Assembly (NCBI GenBank): GCA_963205455.1 | Contig: CAUJJL010000046.1 | Span: 1 to 35,292, forward strand | Source of the DNA: Verrucomicrobiota bacterium | GTDB lineage: Bacteria; Verrucomicrobiota; Verrucomicrobiia; Opitutales; Opitutaceae | Length of the DNA: 35,292 nt | Direction: 5' to 3' | Shown: positions 16,942 through 25,246 of the stretch, piece after piece | How positions within the stretch are numbered: position 1 is the stretch's first letter | Layout of the letters: each line of letters starts with the position of its first letter | The notes under the pieces: model-generated | The model's input: the letters and a program-made list of their open reading frames with translations, nothing else | Databases searched by the model: none | Told to the model about the DNA's origin: nothing | Made by a program: the position numbers and the translations under genes

Positions 16942-17118
16942 AGGGTTTGTAAGCAGGGGCCGAAGGCACGAAATTGAAACGCATTCATGTACGAGCAACA
17001 CCTGCGAGGCAAGTCACCACCAGAATCCCGCTTCCGAAGTGCCGTTTGGAATCCGTTGCGTTGACGCGCGTGCGATGGAACACGACTCTAGCGCCTGGGC
17101 GTTCTGCTGACCCCTTCG
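16942..17118. promoter_or_regulatory. divergent promoter region of the sugar cluster
   Basis: These 177 bases separate the Gfo/Idh-ThuA pair from the divergent binding protein-permease gene and must hold at least one promoter in each direction. Two things are visible: an imperfect inverted repeat TGAAACGCATTCA (16975-16987) whose outer TGAA/TTCA arms are the kind of half-site bound by LacI-type sugar repressors, and a TTGACG hexamer at 17061-17066 that could be a -35 box, without a clear -10. No repressor gene is adjacent. The position is sure, the individual sites are weak. Confidence 0.4.
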
Positions 17119-19461
17119 ATGGTGCAACCCAACTCCTATTTTCGTCGCTTCATCCTGCTGTGTGTCTGGTTGACTTTCAACGGATTCGCAGTTGGACGTC
17201 TCGCGGCGACTGAGATCGAAATCCCGATTTTTGCGGGTGGATACGGCACGGCGTTTTATGAAGAGACGGCCCGGGAGTTTGAAAAGCTGAGGCCGGATGT
17301 GACGGTCAAGGTTCATGGGGACCCGCGGATCTCGGACAAGCTGCGCGTACGCATCATCGCGGGCACATTACCGGATGCCATGCTTCCACGCGATGTGTTG
17401 ATTCCGGCTCTTGTGCGAGCCGGCAAGCTGCGTGATCTCACGCCACTTCTTGAGGGACCCAATTGGGAAGGGGATGCACGCTGGAGGGACACGTTTCTTC
17501 CGGGAGCCCTGGATTCTTGGACCGTCGATGGGGGGATCTATGGCGTGCCGGTCAGCTATGCGTGCTGGGCGATCTTCTACAATCGTGGCCTTTTCAGGAA
17601 GAATGGCTGGAGCGTTCCGAAGACCTGGGATGAGTTTTTTGCCCTGTGCGAGGAGATCCGCGCGGCGGGCATTGCTCCCGTCAGTTTGACCGGAATCTAT
17701 GGCAACTATCCGGACTCCATCGTACGTTCCGCCTATTACAATCTTGCCGGTCCGGAGGGATGGGCCCGAATGAACAGAAGCGAGGAGGGCGCCTATTCGG
17801 ATCCGCGCTATGCCCGGGCGGCGGGTGTGCTTCAGCGCATCGCGGAGAACTACCTTCTGGCGGGATGGGAGGGCGCGACACACACGGGCGCACAGACAGC
17901 CTTTGCCGAAGGTCGAGCAGCCATGTGTGTATCAGGATCTTGGATGCTTTATGAAATGGGGGACAAACTTCCGCCGGATCTCGATGTCGGAGCGATGAAT
18001 TTCCCATTGTTCGCAGATGGCATTGCTGATCCCACCACGATCCAGTCGAGCACGGATAATCTTTTCTGTTTCATTACGGGGGATCCGCAGAGGGAGGCGG
18101 CCACGCTGGACTTTCTTCGCTATCTGACTTCACGGGAGCGCGCCCACGCCTTCGTGCGCCGTATTCAATCGCCCACGGCGATCAAAGGTATCCGTCCGGG
18201 AGAGTTCTCTCCGCGGATGAGAGACGTCGCAGAACTCATCCTGAACGCGCGCCATGCGTTCACGATGCCGCAGGTCATGCTGCAGCCTCCCGCAGTTCGT
18301 CAGGCGCTGGTTGATGAACGGCTGTTGTTGATGGCGGGTCGTATCTCTCCCGGAGAATACGCCGGGCGCATAGAGGCGGCAGCAGCGGTGTATCGGGCTG
18401 GAGTGGCGAACCCCGACCGTGTTGAATATCGCCACGGCTGGGCTGGGGGGCTCTTGCTCGGGGGGCTCCTCGCGATATTGGCGTGGCTGCTGCTCAAGCC
18501 GACAGGGATGCGTTGGTTCCGCGGACGGATTCGTTCTGGTGAATCCGTGCAGGGTGATTCTTTTGGTCCTCTGCGCATCCGGACGGCGGGCGTATTTGTG
18601 ATGCCGGCCTTTCTGCTCTATGCCTCGTTGGTGCTGTTACCGGGTGCGGTGGCGGCGATGTGGGCTTTCACGCGCTGGGATGGCATGGGACAGCGAGAAT
18701 GGATTGGGCTCTTCAATTTTCAGTGGCTGCTCTTCGAGAGCGACACGTTCTGGCTCGCTCTGCGCAACAACCTGTTCCTGATGGCCGTCCCTGCAGCGAT
18801 TGTCCTGCCGATATCGCTTTCGCTCGCCTATCTGCTGCATCGCAGAATCCCAGGCTCGGGGTTCTTTCGATCGGTGTTTCTCTTTCCCAATCTCCTCGGT
18901 GGGATCGCCGCAACTCTCCTTTGGATGAGTGCCTACGAGCCACACGGCGGACTCGTAAATGCGGCGCTGTCTGGACTTGGGCGCTTGCTGGGCAGCGAAA
19001 CGCTGATGGCGTTTGAGTCATATCCCTGGCTAGCGCCACGCAATCTCTACTGGTCGCTTGTTCCGATCTATGTTTGGATGGCGTGTGGATTCAATCTCGT
19101 GCTGTTTCTGGCCGCGATGGAAGGCATCGACCCAAATCTCTATGAAGCCGCGGAACTCGACGGTGCCTCGCGGCTCCGGCAGTTCTTCAGCATTACGATC
19201 CCATTGATCTGGCAGACCATCGTCGTGGCGCTCGTTTTTCTCGTCATCGCCGGTCTCAATGCATTCGAAATGATCTGGCTGCTGACTTCGCAGGATCCCG
19301 ATTCACGCAGTCACACCCTGGGCACACTCATGGTGACCTCGATGTTCAAGGAGTTTCAGGTGGGGCGGGCGACTGCCATTGCGGTCGTGCTGCTTGTGCT
19401 GGTCCTTTCCGGAAGCGCGCTGTTGATGCGACTCCTGCGGCGTGAGCATCCTGACCTGTGA
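17119..19461 (+). CDS. fused sugar-binding protein and MalF-type ABC permease
   Basis: One 780-residue chain contains two parts of a CUT1-type sugar ABC importer. Residues 1-30 are a signal peptide or signal anchor. About 31-420 are a family 1 extracellular solute-binding protein (IEIPIFAGGYGTAFYEETAREFEKLRPDV at the start is split here: IPIFAGGYG near 35-43, then the hinge-region YGVPVSY near 148-154 and FAEGRAAMCVSGSW near 262-275). A membrane helix (about 440-459) brings the chain to the cytoplasm, and about 490-775 form a six-helix permease with the EAA loop starting at Glu676 (EAAELDGASRLRQF, then IPLI). Binding proteins are normally separate. There is no MalG-type partner and no ATPase in the window. 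The reading frame runs unbroken across the joint, so this is a true fusion. It is divergent from the Gfo/Idh-ThuA genes. Confidence 0.92.
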   Translation: MVQPNSYFRRFILLCVWLTFNGFAVGRLAATEIEIPIFAGGYGTAFYEETAREFEKLRPDVTVKVHGDPRISDKLRVRIIAGTLPDAMLPRDVLIPALVRAGKLRDLTPLLEGPNWEGDARWRDTFLPGALDSWTVDGGIYGVPVSYACWAIFYNRGLFRKNGWSVPKTWDEFFALCEEIRAAGIAPVSLTGIYGNYPDSIVRSAYYNLAGPEGWARMNRSEEGAYSDPRYARAAGVLQRIAENYLLAGWEGATHTGAQTAFAEGRAAMCVSGSWMLYEMGDKLPPDLDVGAMNFPLFADGIADPTTIQSSTDNLFCFITGDPQREAATLDFLRYLTSRERAHAFVRRIQSPTAIKGIRPGEFSPRMRDVAELILNARHAFTMPQVMLQPPAVRQALVDERLLLMAGRISPGEYAGRIEAAAAVYRAGVANPDRVEYRHGWAGGLLLGGLLAILAWLLLKPTGMRWFRGRIRSGESVQGDSFGPLRIRTAGVFVMPAFLLYASLVLLPGAVAAMWAFTRWDGMGQREWIGLFNFQWLLFESDTFWLALRNNLFLMAVPAAIVLPISLSLAYLLHRRIPGSGFFRSVFLFPNLLGGIAATLLWMSAYEPHGGLVNAALSGLGRLLGSETLMAFESYPWLAPRNLYWSLVPIYVWMACGFNLVLFLAAMEGIDPNLYEAAELDGASRLRQFFSITIPLIWQTIVVALVFLVIAGLNAFEMIWLLTSQDPDSRSHTLGTLMVTSMFKEFQVGRATAIAVVLLVLVLSGSALLMRLLRREHPDL

Positions 19462-19596
19462 TGCGGGTGACCTGTGGAGGAATCGCCCCGCGATCCGCCT
19501 GGCAGCCGATCCTGTTTGATGGTTGTCTGTTGACTTGGGCGCGCATCCTGACGGCCTTCGAACTGGGTAAACGGGAAGCAACCAACCTTTTTAGCG

Positions 19597-21069
19597 ATGA
19601 GGATCTATTTCATGGGAGTGTGTGGCACGGCGATGGGCAACGCTGCATTGCTCGCACGCGCGGCGGGACACGAAGTCCTGGGGGCCGACACCGGTGTTTA
19701 TCCACCGATGAGTCAGGTGCTGGCCGTTGCCGGCATTGAGGTTCACGAGGGCTATGATCCCGCACGCCTTGAACGGCTGGCGCCGGACTGCGTGGTTATC
19801 GGTAATGCGATGACTCGGGGAAATCCTGAGGTGGAATGGCTGCTCGACACAAGGACCCTGGCATTCACCTCGCTGCCGGCCCTGCTGCACGATCGCATCC
19901 TTTGCCGACGTCGGAACATTGTTGTCGCCGGCACGCACGGCAAGACGACGACCACGGCGTTGACTGCCTTTCTCCTGCGGGAGAATGGCGGCGATCCGGG
20001 ATTTCTCATTGGAGGAGTGCCGCTGGATCCCCCAATGGGCAATCACCTGGGATCGGACGACGAACCTTTCGTCATTGAAGGGGACGAGTATGACAGCGCC
20101 TTCTTTGACAAACGGAGCAAGTTCATTCACTACGCGCCGTATATTGCTGTCCTTAATAACCTGGAGTTTGATCATGCCGACATCTTCAGGGACCTGGCCG
20201 ATGTGCAGCGCAATTTCTCACATCTGACGCGTATCGTGCCGCGCTCCGGATGGATTGTGCTGAACGGGGACGATGAAAACCTTGCAGCGCTGGGATCCAT
20301 GCCGTGGACGCGGATCGTCAGAGTGGGGACCGGTGAAGGGAACGATGTCCGGATTATCGGCTTCCACGAGACCGCCTCGGGCTCCAGTTTCGAGCTCACC
20401 TGGCACGACCGGCATTGGGATCGTGTTCACTGGCAGCTTCCCGGACTCTACAATGCCCGCAATGCTGCCATGGCAGCCACGGCTGCCCGGTTGTCGCGGG
20501 TAGGCCCGAATGCCGGAACGGCAACTCTGGAGATGGACCGCGACAGGCTGACAACGGGTCTTGATTTGCGTCCTCTGGAAAGGTTTCGCGGAGTCAGGCG
20601 TCGGCAGGAGACACTCGTGACGGCTCCGGGCCTTCTCGTCGTGGAGGACTTTGGGCATCATCCCACGGCAATCGCTGAGACCCTGCTGTCGTTTCGCAAT
20701 CGTTATCCGATGGCGCGCCTGATTGCGGTATTCGAACCGCGAAGCAACACGGCGAGGACCAGGATTCTGCAGGCGGATTTCATGAGAGCGCTGGCGAAGG
20801 CGGATGATGTCTATCTCGGTGCCGTAAGTCGTGCGGAAAGGCTATCGCCTGACCAACGTTTCGACCGGGATGCGGTTGCGACTTTTCTTCAGGGGAAAAG
20901 CGTCGCTTGTCATCTGCCTGGAGACAATGCCAGGCTGCTGCAGGAACTGGAAGGCAACACGCTGAGAAATCGAAATGAATCCCTTGTGGTGATCTTCTTC
21001 TCAAATGGTAGCTTCGACGGCATCATTGCGAAGTATGCGGGGGCCGCGAAGGCCGCCCGGCTGACGTGA
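19597..21069 (+). CDS. mpl: UDP-MurNAc:L-Ala-gamma-D-Glu-meso-Dap ligase
   Basis: Mpl joins the murein tripeptide recovered from old wall to UDP-MurNAc, an ATP-dependent cytoplasmic step of peptidoglycan recycling. The 490-residue protein has the Mur-ligase layout: an N-terminal nucleotide-binding domain starting IYFMGVCGTAMG (3-14), the ATP P-loop GTHGKTTTT (112-120), the Mpl-typical EGDEYDSAFFDKRSKF (161-176) and LEFDHADIF (189-197), and the C-terminal GHHPTA loop with EPRSNTARTRI. These features separate Mpl from MurC. Length fits the family. It starts 135 bases after the fusion permease gene, too far for sure cotranscription, and ends 11 bases from the convergent ABC ATPase gene. No Shine-Dalgarno sequence precedes the ATG. 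Confidence 0.95.
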   Translation: MRIYFMGVCGTAMGNAALLARAAGHEVLGADTGVYPPMSQVLAVAGIEVHEGYDPARLERLAPDCVVIGNAMTRGNPEVEWLLDTRTLAFTSLPALLHDRILCRRRNIVVAGTHGKTTTTALTAFLLRENGGDPGFLIGGVPLDPPMGNHLGSDDEPFVIEGDEYDSAFFDKRSKFIHYAPYIAVLNNLEFDHADIFRDLADVQRNFSHLTRIVPRSGWIVLNGDDENLAALGSMPWTRIVRVGTGEGNDVRIIGFHETASGSSFELTWHDRHWDRVHWQLPGLYNARNAAMAATAARLSRVGPNAGTATLEMDRDRLTTGLDLRPLERFRGVRRRQETLVTAPGLLVVEDFGHHPTAIAETLLSFRNRYPMARLIAVFEPRSNTARTRILQADFMRALAKADDVYLGAVSRAERLSPDQRFDRDAVATFLQGKSVACHLPGDNARLLQELEGNTLRNRNESLVVIFFSNGSFDGIIAKYAGAAKAARLT

Positions 21070-21080
21070 CTGCAACGAGA

Positions 21081-21875
21081 TCACGTGGAGATTTCCGCGG
21101 AGTATCTTCCATCCGATCGCCTCACCTTCATGGGCGTCTCAAATACGTCCGTCAGCACGCGACTGGTGATGATGTCGCGGATCCTGCCTGAATGGACGAT
21201 CCTGCCACGCTTCAAGGCGATGGCGTGAGTGAACACCGGCCGGATTTCTTCGATGTGGTGAGTGACGAGCACGAGGGCGGGTGCACGGGGTGTGCGGGCC
21301 AGGCGCTCGACGAAACGCAGGAATACGGATCGCGCCACCGGATCCAGTCCGGCGCAGGGTTCGTCAAGAATGAGAACGCGGGGCCGAGCCATCAGTGCGC
21401 GCGCAATGAGAACCCGTTGGCGTTCCCCTTGTGATAGATACAGCCAGGGGCGGTTTGTGAGTCCCTCTGCGCCCATGAGGCTCAGGAATTTTCTCGCGGA
21501 GGTTCGGTCGGCTCGTGTGGTTGCCTTCCAGAGATCCAATTGCGCATATTTTCCGCTGATGACTGTTTCTTCCGCCTCCTCGGCCGGGGGAATGGATGCC
21601 TGGATTGCGCTGGTTACGATTCCGAGCCTGATGCGAACCTCGCGCCAGTCATCGGAGCCGTAGCGTTTTCCAAGCAGCTCGACGGAGCCCTTTGATGGAG
21701 AGAGGTATCCCAGCAGGGTCTTGAGCAGGGACGTCTTGCCGCACCCATTCGGTCCGAGCAGCACCCAATGTTCTCCGGGACGGATGCTCCAGTGGATATC
21801 ATGGAGAATGGCGGTATCCCCGCGCTGCACATAGAGATTGCTGATTTGCAGAAGTGGCGGACGGACGGACGACAT
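21081..21875 (-). CDS. stand-alone ABC transporter ATP-binding protein
   Basis: A 264-residue ABC ATPase with Walker A GPNGCGKT (41-48), signature LSQGERQ (148-154), Walker B VLILDEP (167-173) and the switch His206 in VTHH. The signature and the overall plan are closest to the ModF/YlmA-type ATPases, whose transport partners are often unknown. No permease or binding protein lies beside it; it is divergent from the secreted nuclease-fold gene and convergent with mpl. It does not look like Wzt, which would have a C-terminal polysaccharide-recognition extension or sit next to wzm, so it is not a likely partner of the exporter permease at 31126. ATG 21875 gives a standard length; longer in-frame starts would run into the divergent gene. 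Confidence 0.85.
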   Translation of the reverse strand: MSSVRPPLLQISNLYVQRGDTAILHDIHWSIRPGEHWVLLGPNGCGKTSLLKTLLGYLSPSKGSVELLGKRYGSDDWREVRIRLGIVTSAIQASIPPAEEAEETVISGKYAQLDLWKATTRADRTSARKFLSLMGAEGLTNRPWLYLSQGERQRVLIARALMARPRVLILDEPCAGLDPVARSVFLRFVERLARTPRAPALVLVTHHIEEIRPVFTHAIALKRGRIVHSGRIRDIITSRVLTDVFETPMKVRRSDGRYSAEIST

Positions 21876-21939
21876 TGAAACCAGTTGGTCAAATGCCTTG
21901 GCGCTGGTCAATCGCGGTGGCGGGTGCAAGTCTGCCGCC

Positions 21940-23370
21940 ATGCTTCTCTTTCGATTCGTGAAATTTGGAGTCCTCCTTTCTGCCGCCATGTTTGCCGCCG
22001 CCACGGCGGCAGCCCGAACGTTCAGCGTCATGGTCTACAATGTGGAAAACCTTTTTGATGATGATGGTGTTGCAGCGTACGATGATTATCAGCCGAACCT
22101 CTACACGTCAGCGCATTTCAAGACGAAGCTTGCGAACATCTCGCGCGTGGTGGGGAGCCTGGAGGAAGGGCGGGGACCCGACATCATTCTTTTCCAGGAA
22201 ATCGAGGTGGATCAGACGCCTGATCGCGTCGACTCTGCCGAGAAACAGCTGCTCGCCGCCTTCCAGGCACGTGGCATGACCGGCTATACCGTTGTATCGG
22301 GCAGCGATTCAGCAGGAAATCGATATGAGGACGGAAATCCCCGCGCAGTAAAGTGTGTGATCTTTACGCGCTTTCCAGTCAGGAAGGTGAGAAATCACGC
22401 GACGTTGAATGCGAGGAACATCCTGGAGGTCGAACTTGAGATCGATGGAGCGAGGCTTCATGTGTTCGACAACCATTGGAAATCCGGTGCGGGTGATCCA
22501 CAGTTGGAGAAAATCCGCATTGCAAATGCCCGCACGCTGCGATCTCGGCTGGATGAGATCCTCCGGAACGATCCGCATGCGGACATCATTCTGGGTGGAG
22601 ATTTCAATTCCCAATACAACCAGAGCCGGGTGATGAAGGGCAGGATGCCGGTCACTGCGGTGAATGGTGTGCTTGGCTCGCAGGGCAATGAACTCGCCAT
22701 TCGAGGGGACAAGCCTGATTTTTACAACCTGTGGTTTGAATTGCCGCCCGCGCAGCGCGGGAGCGACGTGTATCGCGGGGAATGGGGAACCCTGATACAG
22801 ATGATCCTTTCTCGCGGGTTGTATGACTTCAAGGGCGTGCAGTATGTCGACAACTCCTTTGCCGTGCTTCGACTGAAGGGAATCAACGCAACCCCTGAGG
22901 GCACACCTTTGCGCTGGACCAGCGAAGGCAAGGCCGGCTCCGGATTCTCGGATCACTTCCCGGTCTATGCCCTGTTCCGGACCGTGACGGACAACCGCCC
23001 CGACAAGTGGATGGAACTGGAGAATCCCTCAACGAGTGATGACAGCCCCTCGCAGCCGCCCAAGGCTCCGGAGAAGACCTATGACCTAACAACCGCCATC
23101 AGGCTGTCGGATGTTGCTGATCAGGCGGCATTGCGAAGCGGAAAGTTCAACGGTAAACTGATGAGGGTGGAGGGGCGGATTGAAAAGGGCCGTCGCCTTT
23201 CGGTTGAAGTGAAGGGAAATACGTGGGAGGTCTGGGTGCCTGATCCAGCACTGCGTGAAAAGCTTCGTTCGCAGTGGCACGAAGGGGAGAGAGTTGGCTT
23301 CTTCGGAATTCTGGGGCAGTTCAAGGGCACGTGGCAGTTCACGGTGGAACGGGCGGAGTGGGTCCGCTGA
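21940..23370 (+). CDS. secreted endonuclease/exonuclease/phosphatase-fold protein
   Basis: The 476-residue protein has a cleavable-type signal peptide (about 1-25, ending ATAAA). An EEP domain (about 27-350) follows with the metal and catalytic motifs VYNVENLFD (Asn34), FQEIEVD (Glu87), DNHWKSG, LGGDFNSQ and the final SDHFPVYA. After a Pro/Ser-rich linker, about 100 C-terminal residues (starting near TAIRLSDV) look like a small beta-barrel domain of OB type: LMRVEGRIEKGRRLSVEV, then WEVWVPD. EEP enzymes cleave phosphodiesters or phosphomonoesters in DNA, RNA or lipids. Together with the OB-like tail, an extracellular nuclease is the best guess, for phosphate or nucleotide scavenging. An upstream in-frame ATG (21838) lies within the divergent ABC gene and would bury the signal peptide, so 21940 is used. 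Confidence 0.86.
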   Translation: MLLFRFVKFGVLLSAAMFAAATAAARTFSVMVYNVENLFDDDGVAAYDDYQPNLYTSAHFKTKLANISRVVGSLEEGRGPDIILFQEIEVDQTPDRVDSAEKQLLAAFQARGMTGYTVVSGSDSAGNRYEDGNPRAVKCVIFTRFPVRKVRNHATLNARNILEVELEIDGARLHVFDNHWKSGAGDPQLEKIRIANARTLRSRLDEILRNDPHADIILGGDFNSQYNQSRVMKGRMPVTAVNGVLGSQGNELAIRGDKPDFYNLWFELPPAQRGSDVYRGEWGTLIQMILSRGLYDFKGVQYVDNSFAVLRLKGINATPEGTPLRWTSEGKAGSGFSDHFPVYALFRTVTDNRPDKWMELENPSTSDDSPSQPPKAPEKTYDLTTAIRLSDVADQAALRSGKFNGKLMRVEGRIEKGRRLSVEVKGNTWEVWVPDPALREKLRSQWHEGERVGFFGILGQFKGTWQFTVERAEWVR

Positions 23371-23482
23371 CCACGGCCTCCGATCCGTATTTCAGTTTCC
23401 TAAAAGAGAGCACAAGTCGGCCGGGGATCGGTGCTCATCCGGGCAGATCGGTAGTGTGGCAACACGTGCTGCTTGATGGGGT

Positions 23483-24265
23483 CTATTCCTGCACCGCCGT
23501 GCGACTGAACCATCGCCTCCATCGGTTTTTGGCAGGTCGCAGGATGCAAAAGTGGCCGGCGAAGGATTGCGGAAGGAAAAGGTCGTAGGTGCCCTGATGA
23601 CGGAATACAAATTCGTCCACTGCGGTTTTGGCTCCGGTTGAGAAAAAATCGTAGTCGTCCACAACAATGCGGCCGCCGGGCGTGAGGTGACGATGAAGGT
23701 AATTGAGCGCATGGGTGATGCCTCCGTAGAAGTCGAAATCAACGTAGGCAAAACAGACCTGACTGGGCCCATTTTCTTCGGTGAGCGTTTCCTCCACCAG
23801 CCCGGGCCTCAAGCGCATGCGGTGTTCAGGAAACGAAATCTGCCTGAGCCTGAGCTGGACTTCCTCTGCATCGCAACGCATCTCGCCCTCGTAGCGCGCC
23901 ATGCTGCCCAGATTGAATATATCATCCTTCAAGCCGTCCTTTGGGGATGGCTTGGGTAGTCCGGAGAAGCTGTCATAGAGCCAGAGGTTCTTGTCTGTAT
24001 CGCGAATTTCATTCGCGAGAAGAGCGGAGGTCGCACCCTGTGCCACACCAAATTCACACACGTCGCCGGGTTGTTCCAAGGCGGACTGAAGTTCATTGAG
24101 CAGGTACATGGCTTGGCTGATGCCCGTGCCAAGCAGTCGTCCCATCAGACCTTTTCTTCCCGTTCGCTCACGGAGTCGTGGGAAAAGGGTGGCCCTCAAG
24201 GCATCGTGCAGTTCGTGGACGAGCGGCCCATATTTCAGCTGTGTGTTGGGTTCGAGCGGTGTCAT
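23483..24265 (-). CDS. TylF/MycF-type sugar O-methyltransferase
   Basis: The 260 residues match the macrocin O-methyltransferase (TylF) family. The SAM site VCEFGVAQGATS is at 69-80, the family block LYDSFSGLPKPSPKD at 96-110, then AYVDFDFYGG and VVDDYDFFSTG, whose acidic residues hold the Mg2+ needed by these enzymes. TylF and MycF methylate sugar hydroxyls of macrolides; homologues in polysaccharide clusters are thought to methylate glycan residues. This is the last gene of the polysaccharide operon, 12 bases after the GT2 gene, and converges on the nuclease-fold gene over a 112-base spacer without a clear terminator. Acting on a hydroxyl of the exported glycan is an inference from context. 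Confidence 0.87.
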   Translation of the reverse strand: MTPLEPNTQLKYGPLVHELHDALRATLFPRLRERTGRKGLMGRLLGTGISQAMYLLNELQSALEQPGDVCEFGVAQGATSALLANEIRDTDKNLWLYDSFSGLPKPSPKDGLKDDIFNLGSMARYEGEMRCDAEEVQLRLRQISFPEHRMRLRPGLVEETLTEENGPSQVCFAYVDFDFYGGITHALNYLHRHLTPGGRIVVDDYDFFSTGAKTAVDEFVFRHQGTYDLFLPQSFAGHFCILRPAKNRWRRWFSRTAVQE

Positions 24266-24277
24266 CTTGTTTTCGGC

Positions 24278-25246
24278 TCAGGTGACCGCACCCATGCGTG
24301 CCCCGGAGGTCCATAGATCCTGAAGGGTTGATCCATGCGGCGCGATGTCGCGGTGGAAACGGGCCATGATGTCGTCGACGGATCGTGGCTTGACGGAGGT
24401 CATAAAAATCCGGTTGAGCGTGTTTAAGGCGGTTGCCCGGGCCTCACGTGCGTCGCTCGCCGCGCTCGCGTGGCGTCCCCAGCCGGCAGCGTTGATTGTC
24501 TTGATGAGATATTCCAGGGTGTAGTTCCGGATACAGGGACGGAGAAGCAGCGGGGGGCGGGGTGGTGGCGCCGCGGAGAGAACACTCATGATTTCGAGCC
24601 ATCGTTTCAGACCTCCGGAGTTGGTCTTGGTATGAGGGTGATCACGATTTGCTGCGAGAAAGTAAGGCAGTCTTTTTCCGCGAAGACCCTTGGAGAAGAA
24701 TCGGGTCAACCATTCATAGTCCAGGAACCATCTCAAATCCTGACGAAGGGGGCCCACTTTGGTGAGACATTCGCGCCTGACAAAGAGCGATGGCTGACAG
24801 ATGTAGTCGTGGGAAAAGAAGAAGCGGTTTCGATCAGCCTCCTCGGTGAATGGATTTGGGGTCAGGATTCGACCGCCTTCATCGATCTCCAGGGCATCAC
24901 CGTAGACAAAATCCAATGCGGGATCTTCGGAGAATGCGGCGTCGACGCGCGCGAAGGCGTGCGGCAGGTAACCATCATCGGAGTTGAGCCAGGCAATGAT
25001 CTCCCCCGACGCCATGGCCAAACCGCGATTGATGGCATCAGCCTGACCTGCGTCCTTTTCGCGGTTCCAATGAACGCATCCGGTGTATCGTTCGAGCACC
25101 TCCGCGGTATTGTCCGTCGAGAGCGAATCCATGACGCGGATTTCGATCCGATGGGGCGCCTGATCAAGGATGCTTCGCAGCGCCTGCTCGATCCAGCGGC
25201 CGTGATTGAAGGTCGGCATGATAATGCTGAAACGAGGCGCCGTCAT
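24278..25246 (-). CDS. family 2 glycosyltransferase
   Basis: A 322-residue GT-A fold transferase. It opens with FSIIMPTFNHGRWIEQAL (7-24), and has Asp40 for the uracil or base, GQADAINRG (67-75) typical of the WcaA-like group, and the metal-binding NSDDGY (Asp90/Asp91). The last 100 residues are more basic and may touch membrane or acceptor. It should add one sugar from a nucleotide donor to the growing polysaccharide at the inner face of the inner membrane. Its start overlaps the stop of the GT4 gene by 4 bases, which indicates translational coupling. Donor and acceptor cannot be inferred. Confidence 0.9.
   Translation of the reverse strand: MTAPRFSIIMPTFNHGRWIEQALRSILDQAPHRIEIRVMDSLSTDNTAEVLERYTGCVHWNREKDAGQADAINRGLAMASGEIIAWLNSDDGYLPHAFARVDAAFSEDPALDFVYGDALEIDEGGRILTPNPFTEEADRNRFFFSHDYICQPSLFVRRECLTKVGPLRQDLRWFLDYEWLTRFFSKGLRGKRLPYFLAANRDHPHTKTNSGGLKRWLEIMSVLSAAPPPRPPLLLRPCIRNYTLEYLIKTINAAGWGRHASAASDAREARATALNTLNRIFMTSVKPRSVDDIMARFHRDIAPHGSTLQDLWTSGARMGAVT

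Noticed and set aside
19458..19739. Possible second permease gene (MalG partner) after the fusion gene
   Set aside because: The 93-codon frame has no membrane helices and runs into mpl in another frame; it is not a transporter subunit.
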